This document shows positions 8,758 through 18,451 of a stretch of DNA of 64,000 bases, piece after piece (within the stretch, counting starts at the first letter, position 1; each line of letters starts with the position of its first letter). The notes under the pieces are model-generated. The model worked only from the letters and a program-made list of their open reading frames with translations, was not told the DNA's origin and ran no database searches. The DNA comes from Acidovorax radicis (GTDB taxonomy: Bacteria; Pseudomonadota; Gammaproteobacteria; Burkholderiales; Burkholderiaceae_C), in assembly GCF_020510705.1 (NCBI RefSeq), contig NZ_CP075184.1:4860501-4924500 (forward strand). The letters are read 5' to 3'. The position numbers were made by a program, and so were the translations under genes.

Positions 8758-9960
8758 TTACATCGAGGCCGCTGCTGCGCGCTGCTCCAGAATGTCGAAT
8801 GCCGGCAGTTTCTTGCCCTCCAGCACTTCGAGAAAAGCACCACCGCCGGTGGAGATGTAGCCCACCTGTTTTTCGATGCCGTACTTGGCGATGGCCGCGA
8901 GCGTGTCGCCGCCTCCGGCGATGCTGAAGGCCACCGAATCGGCAATCGCCTGGGCGATGGTTTTTGTGCCGTTCTCGAACGCCGCGAACTCAAACACGCC
9001 CACGGGACCGTTCCAGACGATGGTGCCTGCGGACTTGAGCTGCGTGGCCAGGCGCGCTGCTGTTTCGGGCCCGATGTCCAGAATCAGGTCGTCGGCTTCC
9101 ACTGCGGTGGCGGGTTTGACGGTGGCGGGCGCATCGGCCGCAAAGGTCTTGGCCACAACCACGTCGGTGGGGATAGGCACCTCGGCGCCCCGGGCTTTCA
9201 TTGCGGCCATGACCGAGCGGGCAGCGTCCAGCAAATCGGGCTCGGCCAGGCTTTTGCCGATGGGCAGCCCAGCGGCGAGCATGAAGGTATTGGCAATGCC
9301 GCCCCCTACGATGAGCTGATCCACCTTGTCGGCCAGGCTCTGCAGGATGGTGAGTTTGGTCGACACTTTCGAACCCGCCACGATGGCGGCCAGTGGGCGC
9401 TGTGGATGTGCCAGCGCTTTGGTCAAAGCGTCGATTTCTGCAGACAGCAGCGGGCCAGCGCAGGCAACGGGTGCGAACTGGGCAATGCCGTAGGTCGTGC
9501 CTTCGGCGCGGTGGGCGGTGCCAAAGGCATCGTTCACGAAGATGTCGCACAGCGCAGCCATCTTGCGGGCCAGCGTTTCGTTGTTCTTCTTTTCGCCCAA
9601 GTTCAGTCGGCAGTTTTCCAATAGAACGATTTGGCCTGGGGCGATGGTCACGCCATCAACCCAGTTGGTGACGAGCGGAACGTCACGGCCCAACAGCTCC
9701 GCCATCCGGGTGGCCACAGGTGCCAGCGAGTCTTCGGGCTTGAAGTCGCCTTCGGTGGGGCGGCCCAGGTGGCTTGTCACCATGACAGCGGCGCCAGCGT
9801 CCAGTGCCATGCGGATGCAGGGGATCGAGGCACGAATGCGGGTGTCTTCCGTGATGCGCCCGGCATCATCCTGGGGGACATTCAGGTCGGCTCGGATGAA
9901 GACGCGTTGCCCTTGGGCCTTGCCCTGGGCGCACAGATCGGAAAAGCGGAGGATATTCAT
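8758..9960 (-). CDS. pgk: Phosphoglycerate kinase
   Basis: Glycolytic/Calvin-cycle enzyme that transfers phosphate from 1,3-bisphosphoglycerate to ADP. The N-terminal substrate site has [10 protein letters not shown] (residues 21-30) and [10 protein letters not shown]. The hinge has [12 protein letters not shown], and the C-terminal nucleotide domain carries [10 protein letters not shown] and the glycine-rich [10 protein letters not shown] and [13 protein letters not shown]. 400 residues is normal. It lies alone here; gap, tkt or pyk genes are not adjacent. Moderate A/T signals upstream, but no clear promoter is visible. Confidence 0.98.
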   Translation of the reverse strand: MNILRFSDLCAQGKAQGQRVFIRADLNVPQDDAGRITEDTRIRASIPCIRMALDAGAAVMVTSHLGRPTEGDFKPEDSLAPVATRMAELLGRDVPLVTNWVDGVTIAPGQIVLLENCRLNLGEKKNNETLARKMAALCDIFVNDAFGTAHRAEGTTYGIAQFAPVACAGPLLSAEIDALTKALAHPQRPLAAIVAGSKVSTKLTILQSLADKVDQLIVGGGIANTFMLAAGLPIGKSLAEPDLLDAARSVMAAMKARGAEVPIPTDVVVAKTFAADAPATVKPATAVEADDLILDIGPETAARLATQLKSAGTIVWNGPVGVFEFAAFENGTKTIAQAIADSVAFSIAGGGDTLAAIAKYGIEKQVGYISTGGGAFLEVLEGKKLPAFDILEQRAAAASM

Positions 9961-10040
9961 GGCAGGAGGGGAGATGGAGGCTTGGGAGTCGCCATTTTAG
10001 TGATCGCATGAAGCAGGGCGTGCCCGTCGCCAGTGCACCC

Positions 10041-10102
10041 GTGGAACTGGCTTTGCCAGGCCACCGGGTGCGTCCCCCTCAGGGGGAGGGCGCCGAAGGC
10101 GA
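10041..10102 (-). repeat. C-rich intergenic hairpin repeat, copy a
   Basis: Between pgk and the end of azlD. It has two modules shared with the other copies: GTGGAACTGGC-TTTGCCAGG (10041-10060) and GTCCCCCTCAGGGGGAG (10072-10088) followed by GGCGCCGAAGGCG. On the minus strand it lies shortly after the azlD stop and could act as a transcript-end structure. Confidence 0.7.
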
Positions 10103-10121
10103 CCTAGGGGCGCTTCTTTTT

Positions 10122-10457
10122 CTACCAGCCCCAGCCGATGTGCAGCGGCAAATAGACCGCCATGCCCAGCACGATCGTGCCCAGGATGTCTCTGCGCCAA
10201 AAATAGTAAAGGCTGGCGCCCAACACGGCGGGCAGACGGGCATCCATGAAGGTGTCGATGAGTTCGCCCTGGCGCATGAGGACTTCTGGCGCGATGACAG
10301 CAGCCAGCGCCGCCAGCGGGGCATATTTGAGCCCGCGCTTGAGCCAGTCGGGCAGCGGCAGTTCCTTTTCTGGAATCATAAAAAACGCGCGCGACACCAC
10401 CGTAATGATGGCCAGGCCGATCGTGGCAACCAGTGGCTCTATCCATGACCCGTTCAT
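10122..10457 (-). CDS. azlD: AzlD-family branched-chain amino-acid exporter subunit
   Basis: Small membrane protein, 111 residues with three or four hydrophobic helices (PLVATIGLAIITVVSRAFF, APLAALAAVIAPEV, DILGTIVLGMAVYL). Size and pattern fit AzlD, the small partner of AzlC in an exporter of branched-chain amino acids or their analogues. Its ATG overlaps the azlC stop (ATGA). It is the last gene of the def-lipoprotein-fmt-azlC-azlD run and is followed by C-rich repeat copy a. Confidence 0.9.
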   Translation of the reverse strand: MNGSWIEPLVATIGLAIITVVSRAFFMIPEKELPLPDWLKRGLKYAPLAALAAVIAPEVLMRQGELIDTFMDARLPAVLGASLYYFWRRDILGTIVLGMAVYLPLHIGWGW

Positions 10458-11281
10458 GGGTGGCTCTCCTCGCGCAATGCCACCACATCACCCGCCTGGA
10501 CGTGCTCACGCTCATCGGGCGGTAAGACGCTGTTGGCTGGCACCAGCAGGAGCCCGGGCTTGCTGCGGCTGCGGTCCACGGCTTCCATCAACAAGCCCGC
10601 AGCCACGGCGGCGGCCAGAGCCACCAGGATATTGAGCTTGAGTGGCAATGCAAACGCGGCAATCGCGGCCGCTGCGGCAACGCCGGTGGCCAGCCAGGTG
10701 GCGCGGTCAAACAGCAACGACAGGAGCACCCCCAGCAGCGCCAGCACCCCCGCAAAACCCAGGCCCCACGACAGGGGGACCGCATTGGCCAGCAAAATCC
10801 CGGCAATGGAAGGAACTTGCCATGCCAGCCAGTTGGTGCAGGCAGCGCCCCAGAAATACGGCAGTTGATCCGGCTGTGGCTGTGGGTCAGGAAACCGCTT
10901 CATGAACGCGACATAAATCACGTCCCCGCTGAAATAGCCGACCGCCAGCCGCTGGCGCAGCGGCAGGTGCGCGAAGTAGCTGCGCCACATGCTGCTGAAA
11001 ATCACGAAGCGCAGGTTCACACAGCCCGCCGTGAGCCATACCACCCACAGCGGGGCCCCTACTGAAAGCAGCGGGATCACGGCCAGTTGTGCGCTGCCGG
11101 CATAGACCAGCAGCGACATGAACACGGCCATGCCCACGGGCATGCCACTCTTGACCATGGCGACGCCGGTGACCAGCCCCCAGGCTGCAATGCCCAGCGA
11201 AGTGCCCGCCATATCGACGGCGGCAAGCCGGAAGGCGGGGTGGCGCAGCGTGTTGTGGATGACGGCCCGTGTCGTGCTCAT
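10454..11281 (-). CDS. azlC: AzlC-family branched-chain amino-acid permease
   Basis: Large subunit of the AzlCD exporter. 275 residues with about six to eight hydrophobic helices. It has the family-typical early segment around residues 25-45 ([20 protein letters not shown]) and [14 protein letters not shown]. Partner AzlD overlaps downstream by four bases, and the start codon overlaps the fmt stop by four bases. Coupling to translation-initiation genes probably reflects operon extension rather than shared function. Confidence 0.93.
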   Translation of the reverse strand: MSTTRAVIHNTLRHPAFRLAAVDMAGTSLGIAAWGLVTGVAMVKSGMPVGMAVFMSLLVYAGSAQLAVIPLLSVGAPLWVVWLTAGCVNLRFVIFSSMWRSYFAHLPLRQRLAVGYFSGDVIYVAFMKRFPDPQPQPDQLPYFWGAACTNWLAWQVPSIAGILLANAVPLSWGLGFAGVLALLGVLLSLLFDRATWLATGVAAAAAIAAFALPLKLNILVALAAAVAAGLLMEAVDRSRSKPGLLLVPANSVLPPDEREHVQAGDVVALREESHP

Positions 11282-12297
11282 GGCCCGGTGGCACCCAGCA
11301 CCATGCCCGGCTGCACATCGAAGCCGCGCAGAAAATCAGCCGCAGCCAGCCGCTTGCCCCCTGCGCGCTGCAGCGTGGTCAGGCGCAAGGCATGACCGTC
11401 GCCGCATGCGACCACAATGCCATCGTCGTTTGTGGATAAAACAAGCCCTTGGCGCTTATCCGTAAAGCGCTGGATGCTATCAATTTCATAGTTCCATATT
11501 TTGATGACTTCGCCGCTGCATTCCGTGCTGGCGCCGGGAAACGGATCGAATGCGCGGATGCGTTGGCCGATTTGTGCTGCGGGCAACGCCCAGTCGATGG
11601 TGCTCTCCGATTTTTCGATCTTGTGGGCATACGTCACACCTTGTGCTGGCTGCGCTACGGCCACAAGACCGCCGCAGGCCGCCATCTCCAGCGCCTCCAC
11701 GATGAGTCGCCCGCCGAGGTCGGCGAGCCGGTCATGGAGGGCGGCCGTGGTGTCCGTGGGGGCGATGGCCATGCGCTCGACCAGCAGCATGGCGCCCGTG
11801 TCCAGGCCCGCATCCATCTGCATGATGGTGATGCCGGTTTCCGCATCACCCGCCTCGATGGCGCGGTGAATGGGCGCGGCTCCGCGCCAACGGGGCAAAA
11901 GGCTGGCGTGGATGTTCAGGCAACCCAGGCCGCGTTGTCCCGCGCTTTCCTTGTTTTCCGACGAACGCGTGGCGCTCATGGCGTCCAGCACCCACTGCGG
12001 CAGGATCAACCCATAGGCGGCCACCACCATCACGTCGGCGTGGGCGGCGAGCAGTGCGTCACGCGCTGCCTCGGCGTCTTGGGGGTACTTGCCGTCCAGG
12101 CGCAGGCTGCGGGGCTGCGCCACGGGGATGGCATGCTCCAGGGCACATTGCTTGACGGGCGAGGCCTGCAGTTTCATGCCACGGCCGGCGGGACGGTCGG
12201 GCTGGGTGAGAACCAGGGGCACGGTGAATCCGGCGGCCAGCAAACGCTGCAGTGCGACACGGGCAAATTCCGGGGTGCCGGCAAAAACGACTCTCAT
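11278..12297 (-). CDS. fmt: Methionyl-tRNA formyltransferase
   Basis: Transfers a formyl group from 10-formyl-tetrahydrofolate to initiator Met-t[19 protein letters not shown] at the start and [12 protein letters not shown] (Asn-His catalytic pair) are diagnostic; [13 protein letters not shown] supplies the third catalytic Asp. I chose the ATG at 12297 because MRVVFAG is the usual family start; another ATG at 12348 adds 17 unconserved residues, and neither has a strong ribosome site. Two oddities: about 15 extra residues ([15 protein letters not shown]) just before the active-site loop compared with E. coli Fmt as I recall it, and a dispersed palindromic repeat (11441-11493) encoding residues about 269-286. 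Part of the overlapping operon with def. Confidence 0.96.
   Translation of the reverse strand: MRVVFAGTPEFARVALQRLLAAGFTVPLVLTQPDRPAGRGMKLQASPVKQCALEHAIPVAQPRSLRLDGKYPQDAEAARDALLAAHADVMVVAAYGLILPQWVLDAMSATRSSENKESAGQRGLGCLNIHASLLPRWRGAAPIHRAIEAGDAETGITIMQMDAGLDTGAMLLVERMAIAPTDTTAALHDRLADLGGRLIVEALEMAACGGLVAVAQPAQGVTYAHKIEKSESTIDWALPAAQIGQRIRAFDPFPGASTECSGEVIKIWNYEIDSIQRFTDKRQGLVLSTNDDGIVVACGDGHALRLTTLQRAGGKRLAAADFLRGFDVQPGMVLGATGP
11441..11493 (-). repeat. Dispersed palindromic element, copy 2 (inside fmt)
   Basis: On the minus strand: ACTATGAAATTGATAGCA, then CAGCGCTTTACGGATAAGCG, then CCAAGGGCTTGTTTT, the same module order as the other copies. It is read in sense within fmt and encodes [18 protein letters not shown] in the C-terminal tRNA-binding domain. 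No frame disruption results. Confidence 0.65.
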
Positions 12298-12359
12298 AGG
12301 ATCTGGGATCTGTTCTGGTAGAAGCGTCACAGGGGACGCGGATGGCATGCGCCCGGTGT

Positions 12360-12893
12360 TCAGTCGCGGTCGTTGTCGAAAAGGGGCAGCTCATCGGTGA
12401 ACGTCACCCTGCGCACCACCCCCTGCGGATCGACATGGATATGGGCCAGCCTGGGGTCCGAGTTTTGCAGGAAGTGATAGGTCCAGATGTCGCCGTCAAA
12501 ACGCGCCACCCGTTCTATCCGCAGCGGCGTGCCGAACGTGCGTTGCAGGTCGGCCGTTGTCCACGCGCCCTTCGAAAGCTGTTCGAAGCGGGGTTGGTTC
12601 AGCACCTGTTCGTTGTGTACCAAGCGGCCTGCCGGGTCGAAATCCAGGTTGTAAACCGCGTACCCTGCGGGCAACTCGGAGTACAGCCACCGCTCTCCAC
12701 CCGACGGCAGCGGGAAGCGGGCGGTGGGCGCCCCCAGGCGTGAAGCCACAGCGTCCCGCAGCGCCCCGGGAGGTTCATTGAACGGTGTTGCACAACCGGC
12801 GATCAGCCCCAACAGCGCCGGCAGTGCTAGCCGGGCTAAAAGCGCCAGCACTCCGACACCCCGTCGAAGGGCGCCGAGCGCTGAGTGCATCAC
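12360..12893 (-). CDS. Predicted lipoprotein, BamE/SmpA-like
   Basis: 177-residue lipoprotein with a hydrophobic signal and lipobox LIAGC (Cys34). The body has the short beta-rich layout of SmpA/OmlA-like proteins: [55 protein letters not shown] and [12 protein letters not shown]. This repeats the pattern 'template-condition, observed value', as in outer-membrane assembly lipoproteins. Function is not established. Its ATG overlaps the def stop by four bases, placing it in the same transcript; the gap to fmt is 62 bp. Confidence 0.78.
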   Translation of the reverse strand: MMHSALGALRRGVGVLALLARLALPALLGLIAGCATPFNEPPGALRDAVASRLGAPTARFPLPSGGERWLYSELPAGYAVYNLDFDPAGRLVHNEQVLNQPRFEQLSKGAWTTADLQRTFGTPLRIERVARFDGDIWTYHFLQNSDPRLAHIHVDPQGVVRRVTFTDELPLFDNDRD

Positions 12894-13399
12894 TCGCGGT
12901 TCTCCCGCTGCTGTTTGACCATTTTGGTCTTGATGCGGTTGCGTTTGAGGGGGGACAGGTATTCAACGAACACCTTGCCCATCAGGTGATCCATCTCGTG
13001 CTGGATACAGACAGCCAGCAGGTCGTCGGCTTCAATGACACGTGATTGGCCCTGGTCGTCCATCGCCCGCACGTGCACGGCATCAAATCGTTCCACGCCA
13101 TCGTAGATCCCAGGCACCGAGAGGCAGCCCTCTTCGTTGATGTGTTTTTCCGCGCTGGTCCAGATGAGTTCCGGGTTGATGAGGACCAGGGGCTGGTCCC
13201 GTCCTTCGGACACGTCAATGACCACCAGGCGTTCGTGTACATCCACTTGCGTAGCTGCCAGGCCAATGCCATGGGCGTCGTACATGGTGGCCAGCATGTC
13301 GGATACCAGCGTGCGGATGCGGTCATCCACGGCTTGAACAGGGCGCGCAACTGTGTGAAGCCGAGGATCCGGATAACAGAGAATGGGAAGGATTGCCAT
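12890..13399 (-). CDS. def: Peptide deformylase
   Basis: Removes the N-formyl group from nascent proteins. All three motifs are present: GIGLAATQ (residues 44-51), EGCLS (90-94, metal ligand Cys92) and HEMDH (134-138, ligands His134 and His138, catalytic Glu135). 169 residues is normal. It is the first gene of the def-lipoprotein-fmt-azlC-azlD run, so the deformylase and formyltransferase are co-transcribed, a widely conserved pairing. It diverges from the LysM-protein gene across a 178-200-bp promoter gap. Confidence 0.98.
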   Translation of the reverse strand: MAILPILCYPDPRLHTVARPVQAVDDRIRTLVSDMLATMYDAHGIGLAATQVDVHERLVVIDVSEGRDQPLVLINPELIWTSAEKHINEEGCLSVPGIYDGVERFDAVHVRAMDDQGQSRVIEADDLLAVCIQHEMDHLMGKVFVEYLSPLKRNRIKTKMVKQQRENRE

Positions 13400-13598
13400 G
13401 GATACGGATGTGATATGTCGCTATTTTCGCCACTTTTGCGATCTGCTGCTGCGTTCCAACCCAATAATCGTTGCCGAATCAAGGGCTTGAGCAGAGAATC
13501 TAAGAAGGTTTGTAACGTATTTGCCCGGTCTCTCGCACGCCGCGAGCGTCGTGGCGTCTGTGAGGGGGGGTTTCACAATGCATGAAAAAAGGAACAAC

Positions 13599-14801
13599 AT
13601 GACGGCATCTACCAGTGTGCGGCGAACCGCCCTGGGCGCGCTCACCATCATCGCTGGCGCAATGCTGGTCATGCCGGTTCAGGCGCAAAATCACCCTATC
13701 TCCAGTGGTCAGCGTGCCACTGCGCAGCAGGTTTCCGAGCGCGGGGTGCCGCTGGAAGAATTGGCGCCCAACGCGCCCGACACCTATGTGGTCAAGCGTG
13801 GTGACACGCTCTGGGGTATTTCTGGCATGTACCTGAAGCGGCCATGGCGCTGGCCTGAGCTGTGGGGGATGAACCTCAAGGCCATTCCCAACCCCCACCT
13901 GATTTTCCCCGGGCAGACGCTGTACCTCGAAAAAGATGGCGCCTATGCTCGTTTGCGCACCAGCCGCTCCAGCGAACCCGAAACCGTTCGTGTATCGCCG
14001 CGTACCCGCAGCGATAGCCTTGCAGATTCTGCATTGCCCACCCTCAAGCCGCATCTGATTGAGCCCTTCCTGGTTGAGCCCCTGGTGGTGGACGCGCAGG
14101 TGCTGGAACATGCTCCGCGCGTGATTGCCACCACCGAAGAGCGTGTGCTGATGGCCAGCGGCGACCGCGTCTACGTCCGTGGCGACGCAGCGTCGCCTAT
14201 GCTGGCCGAGGCTGGTGAGCCCCGTTTCTACCGCGTGTTCCGTGACGCCGTGGCACTCAAGGACCCTGTGTCCGGTGCAGTGCTCGGCTACGAAGCGCAG
14301 TACCTGGGCAAGGCGGAGCTGGTGCGTGGCGAGGCGTTTGAAGAGGTTCCGAATGGCAAAGGTGGCTATTCGGCCGAGTACGTGCCCGCCACCGTCACGC
14401 TTTCGGCGACCAAAGAGGAAGTCAGGGCGGGCGACCGGCTGCTGCCGGCACCTGCGCGTGCCTTCGCAAACTACATCCCCCGTGCGCCCGAACTTGATGT
14501 GGACGCGAGTGTGGTCTCCATCTACGGCAGTTCGTCTGTGACCTATGCCGCGCAAAACCAGGTGGTCGCCATCAACAAGGGGGCTGAGGACGGCATTGAG
14601 GCGGGCTATGTCCTGAGCCTCTTGACCAAAGGCGCTCGTGTCAAGGATTCCACCGATCCGAGCAAAGCCATGATCAAGCTGCCCAGCGAGATCAATGGTA
14701 CGGCGATGGTGTTCCGCACTTTTGATCGCGTGTCCTACGCTTTGATCCTTGAGATCCGCGATGGTGTGCGGGTGGGTGACCGTCTGGTCAATCCCAAATA
14801 A
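13599..14801 (+). CDS. LysM-domain periplasmic protein upstream of dprA
   Basis: Exported protein with a single LysM peptidoglycan-binding domain (DTYVVKRGDTLWGISGMYLK to HLIFPGQTLYLEK, residues about 61-110), after a signal peptide ending near MPVQAQ. The remaining 290 residues are not assigned to a known enzyme; they are beta-rich and end VGDRLVNPK. The ATG at 13599 has AAAGGA five bases upstream. An ATG at 13578 with GGGGGG upstream adds seven residues and is also possible. The position between def and dprA is common in Burkholderiales. A role at the cell wall is inferred from LysM only. Confidence 0.85.
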   Translation: MTASTSVRRTALGALTIIAGAMLVMPVQAQNHPISSGQRATAQQVSERGVPLEELAPNAPDTYVVKRGDTLWGISGMYLKRPWRWPELWGMNLKAIPNPHLIFPGQTLYLEKDGAYARLRTSRSSEPETVRVSPRTRSDSLADSALPTLKPHLIEPFLVEPLVVDAQVLEHAPRVIATTEERVLMASGDRVYVRGDAASPMLAEAGEPRFYRVFRDAVALKDPVSGAVLGYEAQYLGKAELVRGEAFEEVPNGKGGYSAEYVPATVTLSATKEEVRAGDRLLPAPARAFANYIPRAPELDVDASVVSIYGSSSVTYAAQNQVVAINKGAEDGIEAGYVLSLLTKGARVKDSTDPSKAMIKLPSEINGTAMVFRTFDRVSYALILEIRDGVRVGDRLVNPK

Positions 14802-14873
14802 GTCTCGGCTGGGTGTGGCGGGAGCCTCCTCCATGAGAGGCCCCCGCTGCTGCCCATTTTGAGTCCGCAGACC

Positions 14874-16040
14874 ATGGATCGTGAAGAGCTTGGCGCTTGG
14901 TTGCGCCTTACGCTTGCTCCCGGGGTGGGCAACGGTGCCGCACGGCGGCTGCTGTCGCATTTCGGGCTACCCCAGGCGATTTTTCAGCAAACAGTCGGGG
15001 CGCTCCAGCAATGTGTGCCCCCCGCACAGGCACAGGCGCTGTGTGATGTGCCCTCCTCTTGGCAGGCCCTGCTCGATGTCACCTGCGAGTGGCTAGCGGG
15101 TGCTGACCCGCAAGGGCCCACACGCGACATCGTGACGCTGGGCGACGACCGTTATCCCCAGGCGCTGCTTGAAACGGAAGACCCTCCGCTGCTGCTGTAT
15201 GTGATAGGCCCCGCGCATTTGGTTGCGCACCGGCCCTTCCCCCATGGAACGTGCCTTGCGGTGGTCGGAAGCCGCAACCCGACGCCCCAGGGCGCAGAGA
15301 ATGCCCGGCTTTTTGCACGCTCGCTGCACAGCGCGGGGCTCACCATTGTTTCGGGGTTGGCGTTGGGGGTGGATGCCGCCGCCCATGAAGGCGCACTGGA
15401 CGCCGCCGTGGTCGGTGCCGATGTTGCGGCCACGATTGCCGTGGTGGGGACGGGGCTGGATCGGGTCTATCCACGCAAGAATCTTGATCTTGCACACCGT
15501 ATTGCGGCCCAGGGTCTGTTGATCAGTGAGTATCCACTGGGTACGCCGCCACTGGCCGCCAATTTCCCCAAGCGAAATCGCATCATCTCCGGGCTGTCTC
15601 AGGGAACGCTGGTAGTAGAAGCGGCGCTTGCGTCAGGTTCCTTGATCACTGCGCGCATGGCAGTGGAACAGGGGCGAGAGGTTTTCGCAATTCCCGGCTC
15701 GATTCACGCGCCGCAGTCGCGCGGCTGCCATGCACTCATCAGGCAGGGAGCCAAGCTGGTGGAGTCTGCCCAGGATGTGCTGGAGGAACTCAAAATGCCC
15801 GCGCCACCATCAGGGCATCAACCCGACGCGCCCAGCCTCGATGCATTGCCCGAAGCCGGGGACACCACGCAAACAACGGTGCTGAACGCGTTGGGTTTCG
15901 ATCCCATGGGCATGGACACCCTGATTGCCCGGACCGGCATGGACGCCTCCTCGTTGCAAGTGGTGCTGCTGGATCTGGAGCTAGCGGGCCGTGTGGCGCG
16001 ACTTCCCGGGGGGCTGTTTCAGCGCATGGGCCTCGGCTGA
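14874..16040 (+). CDS. dprA: DNA-processing protein DprA
   Basis: Cytoplasmic protein that loads RecA on incoming single-stranded DNA during natural transformation. The Rossmann-like domain shows VVGSRNPTPQGAENARLFA, VSGLALGVDAAAHEGAL, FPKRNRIISGLSQG and GALITARMAVEQGREVFAIPG-type segments. A C-terminal winged-helix domain follows (TTVLNALGFDPMGMDTLIAR). I chose the ATG at 14874 (MDREELGAWLRLTLAPGVG) over an in-frame TTG five codons earlier. 388 residues is normal. It lies 72 bp after the LysM-protein gene in the same direction. Confidence 0.96.
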   Translation: MDREELGAWLRLTLAPGVGNGAARRLLSHFGLPQAIFQQTVGALQQCVPPAQAQALCDVPSSWQALLDVTCEWLAGADPQGPTRDIVTLGDDRYPQALLETEDPPLLLYVIGPAHLVAHRPFPHGTCLAVVGSRNPTPQGAENARLFARSLHSAGLTIVSGLALGVDAAAHEGALDAAVVGADVAATIAVVGTGLDRVYPRKNLDLAHRIAAQGLLISEYPLGTPPLAANFPKRNRIISGLSQGTLVVEAALASGSLITARMAVEQGREVFAIPGSIHAPQSRGCHALIRQGAKLVESAQDVLEELKMPAPPSGHQPDAPSLDALPEAGDTTQTTVLNALGFDPMGMDTLIARTGMDASSLQVVLLDLELAGRVARLPGGLFQRMGLG

Positions 16041-16052
16041 TGATGCGTGGGG

Positions 16053-18434
16053 TTAGTCCAGAAGACGCTCAGGGTTGGCATCGAGTTTGGCCAGCGCATC
16101 CCGCGTGGCCCGCAGGGTGAGGCCCTCTTCGTCTTGCGGCACGAGCAAGCCGGCCTGCAAATAAGCGGCCAGGCGCCGTAGCTGAATCAGGTAACTGCTC
16201 CCGTCGATGGCCGCGAACAGGTGCAGTTGTTTGCGTTGGCTTTGCCACGCGTATTGCACCTGGGCCGAGGCGCCGTTGTGGTCCAGGGTGTACCAGGCGC
16301 CGGGCTGCAGCTCCTGCGCCCAGGCCACCATGGCATCGTCCACGGGCGCGCCGTTGTCTGCCACCACGTGGATCGACGAGGCATCAATGCCCAGCATCAT
16401 CTCGATGTTGTCGGCACTGAGCGGCATATCGCCCAGGGTGGCATCGTTGATGAAGTCTTCCAGATTGGCCAGGCGCTTGGCCATGGCATCAATATTCGCT
16501 TGCGGGATGGAAGCCGTTTTCGACAGGAACGCGTCGGCCAGCGTGTCGGTCAGCGTCTTGATCTGCGTATCCTGATCGGCGCCATTCACACCCAACAGTG
16601 CGAGCCCCTGGCGCAACCGCTGCAGCAGGGTCGGCAGGTTTTGGATGACCTGGGCGCGATCGCTGCGGTTGGGTTTGGCGCTGGCGGCCCATACAAGATC
16701 GGCTGCCGTGCGCTTGAAGGTGATGGTGTCTGCGTGCTGCGGGCCGTCGCGCACTGCGGACAACGCCAGTACTTCGGCCCAGGTCTTGAAGAGGAACTCG
16801 CGAATTTCATCGCGCACCGGCATGTCACGCAACATGGTACGCAGCTCGATCGTGTACTGAATGGCCAGCGTTTCCCGTTGCTCAACCTGTTGGGCAACAC
16901 TCACGAGGCGTGAGGTGGCCTGCTTTTCAGTCAGGAACTTCGACAGGAATTTTTCAAACTCGTCGTGGACCAACTGGAAAACCCGGCGCCCCGTTTCGGG
17001 ATATTGCTCAATCACCTGCACGACACGGCGGATTTCTGCCTCCAGGGCGCTTCCGTTGATGGCGGTGGCGTTAAAGCCCAGAACACAGGCCCCCATGCGA
17101 TCAATCAGCTTGCGTGCGGGGTGATCAAGGTTGCTGAAAAATTCGGGCTCGGCCAAAGCTACCCGCAAAACGGGCACCTGCAGCCGCGCAAACCACACGC
17201 GCACTGCGGGGGGAATCCGATCCTCGGCCAGAATGCTCTGGAACATCAGGGCCACCACTTCGATGATGGCCTTTTCGCCGGTGGTGGTCGCTTTTTTCTT
17301 GAGTTCGGTGGAGCGCTCGCGCACGGCCCCCACAAGCTGGACCACCGCCGCTGGGCTGTAGTCTTCCATCAGGGTGGCGATACCGCTGTAGTAGGTGTCG
17401 GCGTGCACCCGCTGTGCCGTGAGCGCGTGCGCAAGCGCCGCAGATGCTGGTGGCGCATTGACCATGTCAAAGCCGGTTTGGGGCTGCGTCAACAGCCGGC
17501 GCAATTGCCCCATCACGCCTTGCGCGCGCTGGCGTGCGCGCACCAGCGGCGTCACGCCGTTGGCGAAGGCGGTGGGCATACCAGGGTGTCCTTGGTAGCC
17601 CGCAGACGGCGGTTGCATGCGCCCTGCCGGGTGCGCGAAAGCATGGCCACCCATGGGAGACGCCATGCCACCGCGTGCGGCGCTCACCATGGCTTCGTGT
17701 GTTTGTGCCAACGCGCGTGAGGCCAGACCGCCTGCGCCGGATTCACCGCTGCCCGTGGCGGTGACTGTGCCGCCAGAGGTGCGCCGTACGCGGGATTTGA
17801 GATCCGCCTGGGGCGTGATGCCCTGCTCGACATAGAACACGTTGACGGCCTGGTATTGCTTTTGAAGCAGATTGGCCAGGTCGCGTTGCAAGGGGTCGAC
17901 CACGGTCAACAGATCGGTGCGGGCCAGCCCCGCTTCGATCCATTGCTCCACCAGCAAAAGGCACACGGATTCGGGCCGCAGGATGTCGCTGCCCTCAAGC
18001 TCCTGGCCTTCGAGCGACTGGGTGCGCTGGCGCAGGGTATCGAATTGCTGGTTGACCTGCTCGCTGATCGTGAGGGCCATGCGAGCGGCCAGGATCTTGT
18101 TTTCCACCACATCGTCACTGAGCAGCTCAAACTGGCTGGCGCCCATCATGCCTGCAGACTGGCCCCGGGTGGTGCTGATGTGAGGTGCCAGGGCTTCTTG
18201 CCACGCAGAGCCGACACGTTTGATCCAGGCGGCGTGGTGCTGCTGGTATTGCATCCATGCATCGCGGTGCGACTGCATCTGGCGCGCGGTGCCAGTCTGG
18301 TTCATCAACGTGGACAGAAAGTCGAGAACCGTTTTGTCTACATCTGGCAGGCCGGCGCAAATGCCCTCTACGAACCGTTGACGCGCCTGGCGGGCCAGGC
18401 GGCGCTGCGGAACGGAAGAGGGCGTGGGTTGCAT
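16053..18434 (-). CDS. DUF1631-family protein
   Basis: 793-residue cytoplasmic protein without membrane segments or signal. It belongs to the DUF1631 group seen in beta- and gammaproteobacteria, recognisable by LSTLMNQTGTARQ near the N-terminus and long helical stretches with many Arg/Gln. A member of this group (ThgA/RimA-related proteins) has been linked to c-di-GMP binding through a PilZ-like C-terminus; the C-terminal region here (LQPGAWYTLDHNGASAQVQY) is compatible with a PilZ-type beta fold, but that is tentative. It is convergent with dprA and lies 17 bp after secF, so it may share the sec transcript. Confidence 0.85.
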   Translation of the reverse strand: MQPTPSSVPQRRLARQARQRFVEGICAGLPDVDKTVLDFLSTLMNQTGTARQMQSHRDAWMQYQQHHAAWIKRVGSAWQEALAPHISTTRGQSAGMMGASQFELLSDDVVENKILAARMALTISEQVNQQFDTLRQRTQSLEGQELEGSDILRPESVCLLLVEQWIEAGLARTDLLTVVDPLQRDLANLLQKQYQAVNVFYVEQGITPQADLKSRVRRTSGGTVTATGSGESGAGGLASRALAQTHEAMVSAARGGMASPMGGHAFAHPAGRMQPPSAGYQGHPGMPTAFANGVTPLVRARQRAQGVMGQLRRLLTQPQTGFDMVNAPPASAALAHALTAQRVHADTYYSGIATLMEDYSPAAVVQLVGAVRERSTELKKKATTTGEKAIIEVVALMFQSILAEDRIPPAVRVWFARLQVPVLRVALAEPEFFSNLDHPARKLIDRMGACVLGFNATAINGSALEAEIRRVVQVIEQYPETGRRVFQLVHDEFEKFLSKFLTEKQATSRLVSVAQQVEQRETLAIQYTIELRTMLRDMPVRDEIREFLFKTWAEVLALSAVRDGPQHADTITFKRTAADLVWAASAKPNRSDRAQVIQNLPTLLQRLRQGLALLGVNGADQDTQIKTLTDTLADAFLSKTASIPQANIDAMAKRLANLEDFINDATLGDMPLSADNIEMMLGIDASSIHVVADNGAPVDDAMVAWAQELQPGAWYTLDHNGASAQVQYAWQSQRKQLHLFAAIDGSSYLIQLRRLAAYLQAGLLVPQDEEGLTLRATRDALAKLDANPERLLD

Positions 18435-18451
18435 GAGTAGATGTTAGCGGG

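Noticed and set aside
14859..14873. TTG start for dprA
   Set aside because: The ATG at 14874 gives the usual DprA N-terminus, and the TTG has no better ribosome site.
13500..14960. 486-codon open frame antisense to the LysM-protein gene
   Set aside because: The plus-strand gene has signal peptide, LysM domain and ribosome site; the antisense frame has none.
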